A stretch of 64,000 nt of DNA from Podaxis mareebaensis (Eukaryota; Basidiomycota; Agaricomycetes; Agaricales; Agaricaceae): assembly GCA_018524725.1 (NCBI GenBank), contig JAEUWP010000180.1, positions 124,001 to 188,000 on the forward strand, in the 5' to 3' direction. This document shows positions 25,354-37,200 of the stretch, piece after piece. Position numbers and translations under genes: made by a program. The stretch's first letter is position 1, and every line of letters begins with the position of its first letter. The notes under the pieces are model-generated. The model worked only from the letters and a program-made list of their open reading frames with translations. It ran no database searches and was not told the DNA's origin.

Positions 25354-25982
25354 TCAAACCTCGCGGTTTTCAATGAGACTAGTGTGACCCCAGTCGCCCT
25401 TGACTCCGGCAAATCGATGGACAGTTACGCGACTTTTGGCGTCGATGTGAACCCTGACAATCTCTTCGTGCAATTTTCCCCAATCCGGATTTGATTCTCG
25501 CAGAGATTTAATTGGTTGGAGCATAACGCGATGCACTTGCATGTGGTTGCCCCCACTGGCAGGTTCCTGGCCAGCGACAGGTTTATGTCTGCCTCTAAAG
25601 GAATATCTAGAAGTTTCTATCTCCACGGCGATTAGTTCGAAATTATAAGCGGCCAGTCCGTCTGTATAGTTTCGCCTGTCCTCTAGGGTTTATAGGCAGC
25701 TGTCCTTACCTCGAAAGACTACCTGAGTTGCAGAAAAAAAGATCCCCAAGGTACTGGTGATAGGCCATCCCATTGGCTATTTAAGTTCCGCTGCATGCTA
25801 TTGTGACTGCCTAATCTTGGCATGAACATATTCCCATGTAGAAGGTCAAAGCACGTCGACGAGATGTACGGACGTTGATGGTTTAGCCCTTTCGCGTTTT
25901 CGTCAAGAGCCGTACAAGAGCCGATAGTATGCAACGTAAGGGTAGTAAAAATACCTTGCCAACTGAGACAGATCGTCTTCAT
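25354..25982 (-). CDS. Putative small secreted orphan protein (two exons)
   Basis: I do not recognise this protein. The ATG at 25982 opens with MKTICLSWQGIFTTLTLHTI GSCTA, which fits a signal peptide with cleavage near GSCTA. A 47-nt intron (GTAGTC ... GGACAG) joins FFLQLR to RNYTDGLAAYNFELIAVEIE in frame. The second exon runs through PVAGQEPASGGNHMQVHRVM and VHIDAKSRVTVHRFAGVKGD to the stop at 25354. The mature product is about 150 residues with only two or three Cys. Evidence for coding is the joined open frame, the signal peptide and the continuous minus-strand frame across about 580 bases. Counter-evidence is the weak GTAGTC donor and the lack of any known domain. It could instead be non-coding. 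Confidence 0.4.
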
Positions 25983-27614
25983 CAGCTACCCGTATGAAAC
26001 CTGGACCAGAGCAAGCAGACTTTAAAATGTATTCCCATCGGTGAATACTACGACATGGTGCTATCTGTTTTAGTAACCATCGACAATCTTCGCGATTGCG
26101 AGACTTCGGAGGCGAGGAGATTCATTCAAACGAACTGTGATCCTCGTGTCAGGCTCTTCTTCGTTCTCGAATTCCCAGGCGTCAAAGCACGGCCTTCATG
26201 TTACCAAATCATATTAAAAATCATATCAAGAGGGAAGACGAAGTTGTCCTTCAAATGGCTAAACTTCCCTTTTGCGGTGCTGCCTAGTGTGGACCTGAAC
26301 ATGAGAATGACAGAATACAATTCCAAGAGGTATGGATGATAATAGTTAGAGAACCATACGGTAATGATCGATAGGGTGGAGTAAGTAATTCCCGGCAAAT
26401 GCGAACAAGCAAGTTGATGAACAGTGGTTTAACGCATCATAATAAACCTCGTTGAAGATAACCCTCTTTCCGAGAAGCACAGCCCTGGCGTCTTGTGAGC
26501 CTTTGGCAAACAGGTCAGATCAAAAGACAATAAATGTTATGGATATTCGATCTTCCATAACCTTCTCATATACTTACCACGTACTTATTTGGTACAGCTG
26601 TCATTTACTCAGCTGGACCGCCACAATGACCAAAGGTTTGGGTATAACCTAGTCATCTCAGGGTGAGTTACAAATCGCCCTAGTGAATGAGTGACATAAG
26701 GGATCAGGTCTGTCGTGAACATCGGTCATCCATTGTGGAGAAACTGTGCCCATCGCTCCGAGATGGCTAAAGCATTCACAGACGCGGAATTGCAACGCAC
26801 ATATTCGGGATCTTCTCAGGTCCCTCAAAATCCGAAATTTCTCGAAAACCATATTGACCATTGACGAAGCGCATCGTGAGTGCGGAACCGCTAAGCAACC
26901 CGATATTACTGACAGTTACCGTTTACAGGCGATCAGGAACCAATGACCTGCTGAGCATAAAGGACTGGTCTGGTGATCCTAAAGGAGTAACGCTTTGTTC
27001 ACGAACTATGGGGCAATCTATCAGGGAATGAATATCATTATACGCGGAAATTATTGCAGCAAAATTTTAGCTGGAATTTTACTGACGTATGAGGACCTCT
27101 CCATCGACGGTTACGCGAACTCGCGAGAACTGCGACGACGTCTAGTAGCAAGCAGTGCGGGACAGCTGGAGTCGGCTTTCCCCCCGAAAGAATAGTTCCT
27201 GAAGTGAACATCTCTTCGTGGATCTCGGCCTGCTGTCCATATTCTTATAGGAAATCTCCGATCTGCAACAAGCGTTTTATGTCCTGCTCTGGTGTTTCGG
27301 GCGAAAGTTCGGCTGCGGAATCTCAAACTAACTTACTTAGGGTGCAAACCGGCCTAGATACGTGAAATTTGACCTTACAGTGCAATACGACAGGCCGCGA
27401 CATGACATTCAGGTCACCACTTTTAAATCAGGCACCAGATGGAATACATCCCTTTCAAGTATTGCAAACTTGGATGTCAACTACCCTTGGCGACCTTTGG
27501 TATTTAAAACAATGCGACAAAAACGGATTGGCGTCGATACCGAAGCGCCCGTTTCTGCGACATTTATGAACCAAAGTCTGGGCGTACATCCGCATATCTC
27601 TCGGAACCCCGACC
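25983..27614. other. Intergenic spacer, 1.6 kb
   Basis: No convincing gene. Open frames of 60-130 residues occur on both strands but overlap, and none joins with splice sites. The last 250 bases are probably the promoter and leader of the C2H2 gene at 27615; an open frame beginning 27362 overlaps that start codon out of frame. Confidence 0.5.
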
Positions 27615-28458
27615 ATGAGTGACCGTCGATCATACCAGTACTCTTGGAACGGCGCATCACAACCATATCCCTCCAGCACCGATTATTCATCGGCACCCTA
27701 CCAGCCAAACCTACATTCGACTTCACCTCAGTCCATGGCACCAGTCTACAACAGTGACACACACTCACCAACGAGTGATGGGGGCTACTCGTCCCCCTAT
27801 TATCCAACAAACGCTTCGCCTGGTCATTCGAGTCCCTCCTCGTCGACAGGATACCATGTTTATTCATCTGTGCCTGGACAAGCTTCAGATGACGGTGCTA
27901 CATTGTACGGGCAACGCCACTCTCATCATCCTCAGATTCAACGGCCGCAATCAACACACCCCTATTCAACGGCCTACCCCCAGTCTCAGTCGCAGAATCA
28001 CTCGCAATCCTACGCATATCCTCATCACTCGTCGCATGGGCAGACGCGAGCGAGATCTCACTCTCAAGCTCACCCTTACATGACCCAACCGGCGAGCCCC
28101 ACATTATACCAGAGCAATCCATCACAATACCCTCCCCAGATCCCGTTGACGCCGGCATCAACGGTGTCGCCGTCTCAGTATCCTTCATCCCCTTCGCGCC
28201 CATTTGCATGTGACCTCTGTACACTGTCGTTCAATCGCCAACATGATCTCAAAAGGCACCGCGAGACACATACTGGCGAAAAGCCGTATTTCTGTAATGG
28301 AGGTTGCGGGAAGACGTTCACCAGAAAAGATGCCCTGAAGCGTCATCAGGTGAGTCTCAAGCGACGCTCCATGGTCAACAAGCATGGCTAACAATCGATC
28401 GGACCTCAAGCTTGTTAAGGGTTGCGGAAAGCCCGACGAGCCGTGGTCTCCGTCGTGA
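27615..28458 (+). CDS. C2H2 zinc-finger transcription factor, short C-terminal type
   Basis: The start at 27615 gives MSDRRSYQYSWNGASQPYPS and a long Ser/Pro/Tyr/Gln/His-rich region. Two adjacent fingers follow: FACDLCTLSFNRQHDLKRHR ETH, the TGEKP linker, then YFCNGGCGKTFTRKDALKRH. A GTGAGT ... CAAG intron (about 28350-28410) joins KRHQ to LVKGCGKPDEPWSPS and the stop. The second finger has CNGGC instead of the usual two-residue CxxC spacing, as in a known class of fungal regulators in which the finger pair sits near the C terminus and ends in a short Lys/Gly/Cys tail. The protein is about 260 residues. A nuclear DNA-binding role is well supported; targets are unknown. Confidence 0.88.
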
Positions 28459-28694
28459 ACAATAGATTCTTTGTGAGTGCGTTGATCTCCTTGATCACTT
28501 TAGACGCTGTGAACTAATACAAAACATGAAAGGATACTCAGACATACAACTTGATACCTGTAATATCGTCTATCCATATCGCTCCCCCGGATACCCATTT
28601 TTTCCTGTGCTCTCCTATAGTCGTGTATATCAATTCTATTCTTGACTTGAAGTGGTCGTACTTACACCACTATGAAGAAAGCCTGCCCATCGGC

Positions 28695-29357
28695 CTATGA
28701 GTTCTTCTCAAAGGTCTTCTCGAGTACCCATGCGTCATGCGGTTCAATTTTTCTGTAATAGTCCTTGTGAATTTCGACTTCCTTGAACCCATGACGTTCA
28801 TAGAAGTTTTTGGCCCCATGGTTGGAAACTTGCACATGGAGGTAGATTCTATTGATTCTGTGTTTGGAATATGCCTCCGCGGCTTTGAGGACCAATTCGA
28901 GACTCTGTGACCCCAGGCCTCGAGATCTGTATGGCTGTAACGGGGAACGTGAGGACTTCGCCATTATCTTTGGTTGATTTGACTCACAGCCAAGACGCCC
29001 ATGGTCATGAGATACAAGTGGATTTGATCATTCTTGTTCTCCAGTCGACAACAGATGGTTCCAACCTTTTCGGCAGAGATGCACATTTTTGTCCAAACGG
29101 CAAGAGACCGAAGACATACCGGGATATCATTATAATAAACTGAAAAGGGCTTCCATCAGTATGAATGCCAGTCATGACATGTGTTCCGTACCAAGCTTGC
29201 AAAAGTCTTCCACTTCGGGCTGAAGGATACCCTGATAGAACTTGTCACTGTACTTGATTGGGAAGAGTACCGAGTTGAGCTTGCGAACGGTACCGAGGTT
29301 ATTGGGCGTGATTGACGCGAAAGAGACGCGAGGGGATGCTTTAGTTATTGACGACAT
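28695..29357 (-). CDS. NAA50: N-alpha-acetyltransferase NAA50 homolog
   Basis: NAA50 is the GNAT-fold N-terminal acetyltransferase associated with the NatA complex. It acetylates Met-starting N termini and influences sister-chromatid cohesion in several organisms. The start at 29357 gives MSSITKASPRVSFASITPNN, then LNSVLFPIKYSDKFY and EDFCKL. Introns (GTACGG, GTATGT and GTGAGT donors) join VYYNDIPV, VGTICCRLENKNDQIHLYLM and TMGVLAPYRSRGLGSQSLEL. The final exon has IYLHVQVSNHGAKNFYERHG, FKEVEIHKDYYRKIEP and DAWVLEK. The acetyl-CoA P-loop (YRSRGLG) and the substrate-side FPIKYSDKFY and YYRKIEP segments align with human NAA50. About 165 residues, which is normal. Convergent with the C2H2 gene, with 236 bases between the stops. 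Confidence 0.92.
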
Positions 29358-31614
29358 GGATGATTGTGCCAGAATGGTTAAGAGCTATGCGTGGGAGAGG
29401 AGCGCGTTGAAATGATGACCTTACCTCGGATGGTAAGCGCATGCTATTCAATATACAATATGACCTCTCCGCGTCCATTATCATGTCGCTACTTCCACCT
29501 TCCAAAATGGCTCTGTATTCTTAGAGAGATGTCTGACACTTTACAAGTGGATCCTGTCCTTGGCTAGAGCTCGAGATCCCTGTGGATCATGGTTCTCTTG
29601 TGCTATTCCCGCTAGCAAATGGGCCAGGTTGCTGATGGTTGCACCGGAGGCGTTTCAGAAACTCCATGGAACTTGGCAACACTGTCTCCTGCTCCTAATC
29701 ATAGAACATTGTGGACCTCTGTATACAATATTTCTGCTGCCCTATACGTTGGCTGTGTTCTAGCGAGTATGATGACCAATGGTCAAACCCATCCGACGTC
29801 CGAACTTGGAGCTCTCTGCCGAGCCGAAAGCGCGCGCTGGCTTCCTGTACCAATGGAAGTGATATGTATCCTTCTTTTCAGTCAGTTCTCGGTCGCCATC
29901 GATGCGCAGATTTCGGCCGGAGTTTGCACGCCGACCGGTCGAATCTCGAGGACATAGCCATGCTGGGACCACAACTTCTATGCGTTGACGTCCGACCTTG
30001 GCGTGTAGGCTCTGTGGACCTTTACGCTCCTTCCCATTCAATTTTGGACGTGATATGGGACTCCCGTCCTTCTTTTCCTCCAAATCATTGCAATTCTGTC
30101 ATGCGTCTTTGCTAAAGTGGAAAACGAATGATGTACGAAGATCTTGACCTCGTAATCTGCGCTCCCAGGACATTCGGGGTGGTCATATGGGAGTATCTGC
30201 TTAGAAACACCCCTTTGCTCCTCAGAGGTGACGGCAATTTGCCGTGAAGTGCGTGAGACAACCCTTTCGCCGTCGCCAGATTGGTCTGGTCACAATCATG
30301 GGCATCTATTTGTCCTACCTTCGGTTCTATCTTTACGAGGCACCCGAAATTACGGGACGTGGGTAAAGAGTAGTGCATGAAAGCAGCGGCTGAAAGCGGA
30401 CAGGCCGCCCATCCCGACTAGATCCAAATTTTCATTTTTGTTTCATGTGAGTAGCTTATTCTTCTAAACTTGTCTCTTCTGCTGTTGATCAAGGTTTCAT
30501 CTAACAGCCGATTCAGCTCGTCTGGGAGTAGCTTGGGGCTGGAGCTATCTACCTCGCATGTTTCCGTGAAGCCAAGGATGGGAAGGCTAAGGCGGACCCT
30601 AACGGGCCCACCTGTCGAATCCTCGCAGTTCCCTGGCCGCGCTGTCCGAGAATATCGCCCATTGGCTTGAGGGACCCAGAACTTTCTGTCATAATTAAAC
30701 CGGCCTCTTAACATTTGGGCGTGCCAGCTGTCATCCGAAACTTTGGTGACGGGTCGAACACCTCGCAACAAACGTTGAGCCGACTCGCTGATTTACATCA
30801 CAGCAGCTACGAACGCAGGAATACCACCTTTAACGACGAGAAACCGACGTTACGAAATGTGTTGGGGACGTTTGTCAGAACTGACTTGTCCCAATCTAAT
30901 ATGCTTTCTGCTAGTGCCTGATGATTAACATCTTTCTCATGAGCATATAGCCTCGTTGTAAGTGACTTCTAGGGTACAACCCGCGAGTCCCGTGGTTCCC
31001 CATATGCGTAATCCCATGGACTTTGGCTTCGAGAATTGCAAAGCACAAGGGTTATGGGGTGGGACCCTGAGAGGTATGAAAGTGATGCTATTAACGTGAG
31101 CGATGTTATTTGGATTCGGTCCACCTCCTGGGCAGTCGTAGATCGAATAGCTTAGCGTAAGAATTGATTAATGAACGTTCATTAAGATATGTACATAGCT
31201 AGTACGAAGATTGGGTGGATGACGAGAATACTTACTATACAGTAGGCACAGGTACGATGAGGGTGAGAACCATCGAGTGTCAGCGGGTTTTCTGATCTGG
31301 ACTCCCGGAGGGCAGAGAATTAAGGGTCTTTTGTCTAGCCTGTGGTGATACTGTGCAAAGAACGGGGTATATTAAAGTGATAGAAGATTGAAGGATACAA
31401 TGAAAGTAACAATACAAAAGGATGAATATGATAGGAGGGTTCGGGTGGCGTAAATCAGTTATGTGTCAACGAGCAAATTGTCTTTTTGGGTAATACAACA
31501 CTGATGGAATAATGCAGAGAACGAGTACAGATTGCAGATGCTGGCTAAGAAGAGAAGAGGACGATAAGCGAGGGTTTTTCCATGGGGTAAGAATACACAC
31601 TTATTATGCTGGTC
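29358..31614. other. Intergenic spacer, 2.3 kb, no convincing gene
   Basis: Around 29560-30115 several plus-strand frames stay open in parallel, which argues for base composition rather than a gene. On the minus strand 30418-30714 (ATG at 30714) stays open for about 98 codons, but has no domain and no splice partners. The rest shows nothing coding. Confidence 0.45.
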
Positions 31615-32362
31615 CTATAACGTCGCGTCTTGACGTCGTGAGATAGATTTTCGCCACTTGGATTTCTTCGGAGTGCGATGCAACTTTTCCAGATAGACGT
31701 CATCATAGCTACGGAAGACGCATGCACCTAGTTGCTCGTCATACTCTTCCATCCTTGCCCATATGCAATGCCATCGGGGATTTTGCTCGGAGAACTTGAG
31801 GGCGACACCGAGATGCTTCTGGTCCCAGCAGACGGCCTTGGACGGGGATTTGGCGTTCTTGCGGTCGAACGCAGCATCTTGAAGGGTAATCAAGGCGCAG
31901 TCGACGACCTCGAGATTGAGGGACTCGTTATTGAAAAGGATGGCGTCAAGGTCGCTGTCCATTTCGAGCAGCTTGGGGATGCCGCGGTGGGCGGGGTCGT
32001 AGCCGTCAACAAGGACTTGGACAGCGGTACGATCGGCAAAGTCGAGTGTGAGCACGGGATGAGTGGAGGAGCGGCGAGCTCTCTGGAGAACCTTGCCAAT
32101 GATTTCACTGGGATCTATACTGGGAGGAAGTGAGCCGTGAGAGATAGCAATAGACGCCCATGCCCACGCACCCGATGTGGTTGAGGCGCAGAGCTTCTGG
32201 ACGTCGGCGGGCAGCGGTGGGGGAAGGTGGTGCAGAGGGGATAGTTGAGTTGGAAGAGAGCAAGGATGGGGAGCTGGATGAGGTGTCCGAGGTTACATCT
32301 GAGGGCATGGCTTGGGCGGAAGGAGAGATAGAGAACGGCGCCAGATTGACACCAAGGTCCAT
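31615..32362 (-). CDS. Unrecognised protein, about 225 residues, divergent from the MAPKK
   Basis: I do not recognise it. The chosen ATG (32362) gives MDLGVNLAPFSISPSAQAMP and a Ser/Pro-rich stretch. A GTGCGT ... CCAG intron (about 32120-32165) joins LRLNHIG to IDPSEIIGKVLQRARRSSTH. A compact mixed region follows (TLDFADRTAVQVLVDGYDPA, then LLEMDSDLDAILFNNES). It ends in a Lys/Arg-rich tail (RTPKKSKWRKSISRRQ) that could be a nuclear signal. An upstream in-frame ATG at 32422 is possible, but it would extend into the shared pyrimidine-rich promoter. No signal peptide, membrane span or catalytic motif is seen. The single open frame and clean intron support a real gene. Confidence 0.6.
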
Positions 32363-32648
32363 AGTGCAAAACAACCGCAAGCCCTGATTGGTCACATTCT
32401 CTTTCTTGTTCTTTGTCCTCACCCTTCCTCCTCCTCACCCACAACCGCCGTTCTTTCCTCCTTCTCCACCGCCCGCCCGTTTTCTCCAACCCTCAGACGC
32501 CTCGCCCACCTTATATACCCCCTTGTCCGGCGTCTGTCTCTACGCCCATTACCCCATTTGTCGCCGGCTGGGACCAAAGTAAACAATCAGCACATCTGTC
32601 GCCTCCCAACTAATTACCACCCTCCCTCACCACACACATATCCGCACA
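32363..32648. promoter_or_regulatory. Bidirectional promoter region (286 bp), pyrimidine-rich
   Basis: The gap between the two divergent start codons is strongly C/T-rich on the plus strand (about 32400-32560, runs of CTTC, CCTCC and CACC). This is typical of the core promoter of fungal housekeeping genes. Both genes must take their promoters from this stretch. Confidence 0.5.
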
Positions 32649-34250
32649 ATGGAGAGGACCTTTGTCCAAAAACCGATTGGCCCCCGTGGGCCAGTGTCGC
32701 CCAAGCCAGATGCAATCCGCAGACCTCGTCTTCATATGCCGCGTGTCAACACATCTGCCAACTCCATCGGCTCTAAACCCCTCGAGCGTCTTAAACTAGA
32801 TGTCTCTGGCATCCAATCCATGCAATACTACAACGGTGGTCCAAGCGATTTCCAGGTTGATCACATGTCCCCAGAGGACGCACCTACACTTCAACCGCCA
32901 TCCCAGGAGACGACCATGCCAAGTCACGGCAATTCGGAGCCTCTAAGCCTCAACGAATTACTCCAAGAGCTCGATAACATCACTACCCAGAATGTTCCAC
33001 GCCTTGAGGACGATGCCTACCTCGATCCCGAGCCATCATTGGATCTGGGTAACTGGTCAGATGAAGTGATTGAGGAACTTCAGAGACTAGGGGAGGGTGC
33101 CGGCGGCGCCGTTCACAAAGTCAAGGATAAGCGATCGGGCAGAATCATGGCCAGGAAAACTATTACTACGCGCCAAGCGCCGAGGCAGTTGCTCCGCGAG
33201 GTGTCTATCATGACCACAACCCGACACGTCAACATCATCCGTTTCTATGGTGCTTATATCTCTCCTTCGGCAAGCGAAGTAAAAATTTTGATGGAATATT
33301 GTGAGGGTGGTAGCTTGGAAACAGTTGGAAAGCGTTTGAGGGAGTATAGAGCCGTAGTTGGCGAAAAGATTGCAGGTCGTCTGACTGAAGGAGTGAGCTG
33401 TTCATACTCCTCTCTTGCTGATCAGACATTGATCGTGCCGTCAGATTCTTCAAGGACTCGCCTATCTACACTCAAAAAAGACCATACATCGCGACATCAA
33501 GCCTTCAAATATTCTCTTGACGAGTGAAGGCGTTGTAAGGTTGTGTGATTTTGGTGTCTCCGGGAAGCTTGTGGGCTCGCACGCAGATACGTTTACCGGC
33601 ACCAGTTTTTATATGGCTGTCAGTATTTGCTGTCTCCCTTTTGCTCGACCGGTCCTTACTAACCCCTGTCCTTAGCCAGAGAGGATTTCTGGAGGGAAAT
33701 ATACAATCAGATCAGATGTGTGGTCCACTGGCATTACTCTCCTCGAATTGGTTACAAACCGCTTCCCCTTCCCTAATGACCTCCCTCCCATTGAGCTCAT
33801 GCTTTACATCACCCAGAATGAGGTATTGCCTACCACTTCCTCTTCTTATCGACGATTGATGACCATATTCCTCAGCCTCCTACCCTTGAAGACGAACCGG
33901 GCGTTCAATGGAGCAGCGAAATGAAAGACTTCATCAAGCAGGCGTACGTTTTCATTGTTTCCACTGTCAGACCCTATTTATATCGGATCCCTTAGTCTTA
34001 CCGCCAACGCACGATTGCGGCCGATCCCTAAAGACATGTTGGCTCATCCTTGGATCATCAACACGATGAAACAAGAAGTGCATATGGCTCGATGGATTGG
34101 AGAAGTGTATGGATGGCCGAAGAGGAAATCAGGTGACCAGTAAGCAGACCATTCATTGTTACTTATAATCAATTTATCAATCGTTGTAGCTCCCAATCTA
34201 GACCGTCATCCAGCCGAGCTGGATCTTCCATGTCAAACCGCAGCGACTAG
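32649..34250 (+). CDS. MAP kinase kinase, cell-wall-integrity type (Mkk1/Mkk2/Pek1)
   Basis: In fungi this class phosphorylates the Slt2/Mpk1 MAPK downstream of Bck1 and Pkc1. The N-terminal 140 or so residues are disordered and may include a MAPK docking segment. The kinase domain has a glycine loop [12 protein letters not shown] and the ARKTI lysine. After an intron (33391-33446 region) come [20 protein letters not shown] and [11 protein letters not shown], then the activation loop [14 protein letters not shown]; its SxxxT (Ser and Thr) is the dual phosphorylation site. Later exons give [40 protein letters not shown] and AHPWI. The [14 protein letters not shown] string is the hallmark of the Mkk1 class rather than Pbs2 or Ste7. 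A final GTAAGC intron leads to a short Ser-rich tail and the stop at 34250. Confidence 0.9.
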
Positions 34251-37200
34251 GCGGTTGCCCTCATCTCGGACTGTTTGCGACATGCCTGCTAAATCTCCAG
34301 CTTACGTTCCCCGTCTGCGGTTAATTCTTGCTCCTCTGCTTTCTCTCAGTTCGGATTTCTCCTGCTGTTACATCTACTTTCACAACATACCCGCATTCTG
34401 GTGTGGACAATCATTCTCGTGTTGTTGTGTCTTCCGTATCGCCGTTTGCGACTTTAATTCCTGTCCCCTCTTTTCGTCATGTAATGAGTCCTCGCTCCCC
34501 TCGGCTCCCTCGTTTGTAGAAGACGCTCCAAGTGTTGATGGTCAGAGGGAGACCGAATGTACGGGAATATGTAGTTTCTGGTGCTTGTTTGTACATCAAA
34601 ACATGGACTTTTTCTAGCGTCGTGATTCCGGTACCTCGCTTCCTTTGATCCTGAGTGTGACAAGGCTGTGAACATTTACCTGGTGTCGATAGTCTAGGAA
34701 GGATACTTATGCCGCGGAACAACCCAGCTTGCGGGACACCATACCACCTCAGTCACCCCAATCGCGGCGTCTTTACTATAGTTCATGCCCGGAATGGACC
34801 ATTTAAAGCAGCCTGGTGCCATCCCGAGGAAATCGTTCGGACCAACTAAAGATAGGGGGATATTTTTGTGTCAGACAGGAAGAAGGTTTGATATATCATC
34901 TGATTTGAAATGCAAGACTCTAGGGAGGCCTCTGATCTCAGCCGTTTCATCTCCGCATTACCTGAGAGGAGGATGTCAAAGAGCTTCTGAGGAGCTATGG
35001 CCCGTGCTTTCAGTGATGCTTCCTTCTATATTCAACGCCAATGGCGTATGGGGCGAGCCCTAATTAACAGTGTGGCACCTCCCTGTGACGAGCATGGTGG
35101 CTATCGACCTTGCGCATGACTTCAAGGACATGAATGTGAAGTCTGTGCTGTCTTACGACAGCCAATATGCGTGGCGGTAGTCATTCTACTCCAGCCTCCT
35201 TGCCAATTTCTACCTAATTGGGTTGAGTTTCAGTCAGGTATGGGGGCTCGTCGAGGATGCTCGTCTCTCCTGAAGGGCTGAATGAAACTGGGGGACTTGG
35301 CAGGTGTGCACTGTTGCAGACTCGTGTGCAGCGTTTATGCAGATTCTCTCAGGCAGCAGCATTCTTCAATTACCTCCCTTTGGTGGGAGAGGGAAGCACT
35401 TAGCGATCGTGGTCGAGTCTTGATTGGTGATATGCTTTTCCGTCGACCCTGTATACTGCAGGGTTCAATTAGATCCGAGAACTAAACTGTCGTATTTTTT
35501 GGCAAGCCGCGATGGTGGGTGGGATTACTTATAATGCAATCGTGGCGCTCACAGACAATAGGGAGGTGGGAAATTTTCGATAAGGCATGGGCTTTTCCGT
35601 CTCCGAGTCCGAGGTGAAATACGGGAATTTGTATAGTACTTGGTGCAGAAATAGGTATCACGAGATGAACACGATACGCTGAAACAGTCCTCTATCTCCC
35701 ATCTTTCATTCTTTGGAAACCCAGATTAAATCGGAACGCGCAGTAGAGACAGACACAGGATCGGCGCAGAAGCCCTTTCATTCCGGAAACATGTGTTTGC
35801 CACTAAGATACGCGGTTGAAGCCTTGTCAACATCTCGATATATCCTCTTCATGGAATAGAATGATTGGTGTCCAATGACTGCGGGCCAACCAGAACACCG
35901 TCGGGAAAGAAAGGAAAAATAAGATATGGTCCCGAGTTGCTCGATTAATGCGTTTAGTGGGGAATCTTTTCTTCGCTCCGCGGAAAACAAGAGCTCTTGT
36001 GGGGCGTTAGGCACCAGTCGGCTACGGACATACGGCTAAGTAAGGATAAACACAGCATGAGCGCTGTCTTTAACCAAAATGGTCAAAATAGGGACAAACA
36101 CGCGATGCGCGTTCCGGGGAGAGCATCCGAAGTGAGTACGGGTTGAGAAGCTGTGGAAGTCTCAGCTCCTCACAAGAGTATTTAGGTGCGTGATCATGGC
36201 TCAGACCTAATCAAAGTTGTTCCTGGAGGTATTTCTCGCGAAAGGGTTGAGTGATTAACGGGAATCACGGAATACGGACTTGTCAGAGCAAGCGAGCTGA
36301 TGAAATGTTTAGCGAAGTTCTCAGAGTAACACAGCCAGGAGCTGAAAGACAGAAAAGTACCTGTCACGCTCCTGGGTCGGTGCGCTTAATTGGTGGCGGT
36401 GCAATTTCATCAGGCCTCAGGCCTCAGGCTTAGACACCGGCTGTGGCTTAAGCGACAACATTGTAAGCGAGACCTTGTCTTTGAAATCTTCTTGGTGTGT
36501 CAAGCGACTATCAAACGTTGGAGTGCAACAGGCGAAGGAGACCTTCCCATATTGGCATTCCGAAGAGAAGAAAATTCAATAACGGACACATAAATGCCCA
36601 ATTAGTGGCGAGCTCACCAGGTTGAAGTGGCACTCCGAGTAGCGGCCAGGTCCCCACAATACCAACCTCTCCCAGCTATAAATCGATTCATAAAGTTGCC
36701 AAGAGATCACGAAACATTCTCTTCTATTCATTTCCTACCTATCTCTGCCAATACTTCCAAACGGTCCGACTCCGATTATCCAGGAAAACCAGTGCCAGCA
36801 AATACGGACCCATGTTGCGCACGAAATGATCTAGAATTGCTCAGTGTCACTCAGTGCCAACGGGTACTTACTCTCCGTTCTCCGCCATTTTGGTACAGCT
36901 CGTCTTGACTTGCAAGAAAAATAATGAGAAATCAACGTGGTGAACTTTAGGGGGACCGGGCAGCAGACCCGGTCGTCAGAGATCACCTGCCGTATCCACT
37001 GATGCTCCTAGAAGCACCGAGAAGTGAATACAAGAACCAGCGGCCTTTCTGGACCTATATCGGTCTGAATATAGTATGATTCTTGGGGCTTGGGGCCGCA
37101 GAATAGGTCGTGCCATGCCCTCCGCGCTGTAGAAGTCCCCGCCATGATGACGTAAAGAACGGCTCGACCTTGTGTTACTGCCCTGCGTAGACCCATAGAT

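Noticed and set aside
29711..30115. 134-codon plus-strand frame in a spacer
   Set aside because: Other plus-strand frames stay open over the same bases and no domain or splice partner is visible; I treat it as chance.
30418..30714. 98-codon minus-strand frame in the spacer after NAA50
   Set aside because: No domain and no supporting introns; length alone is not enough in this composition.
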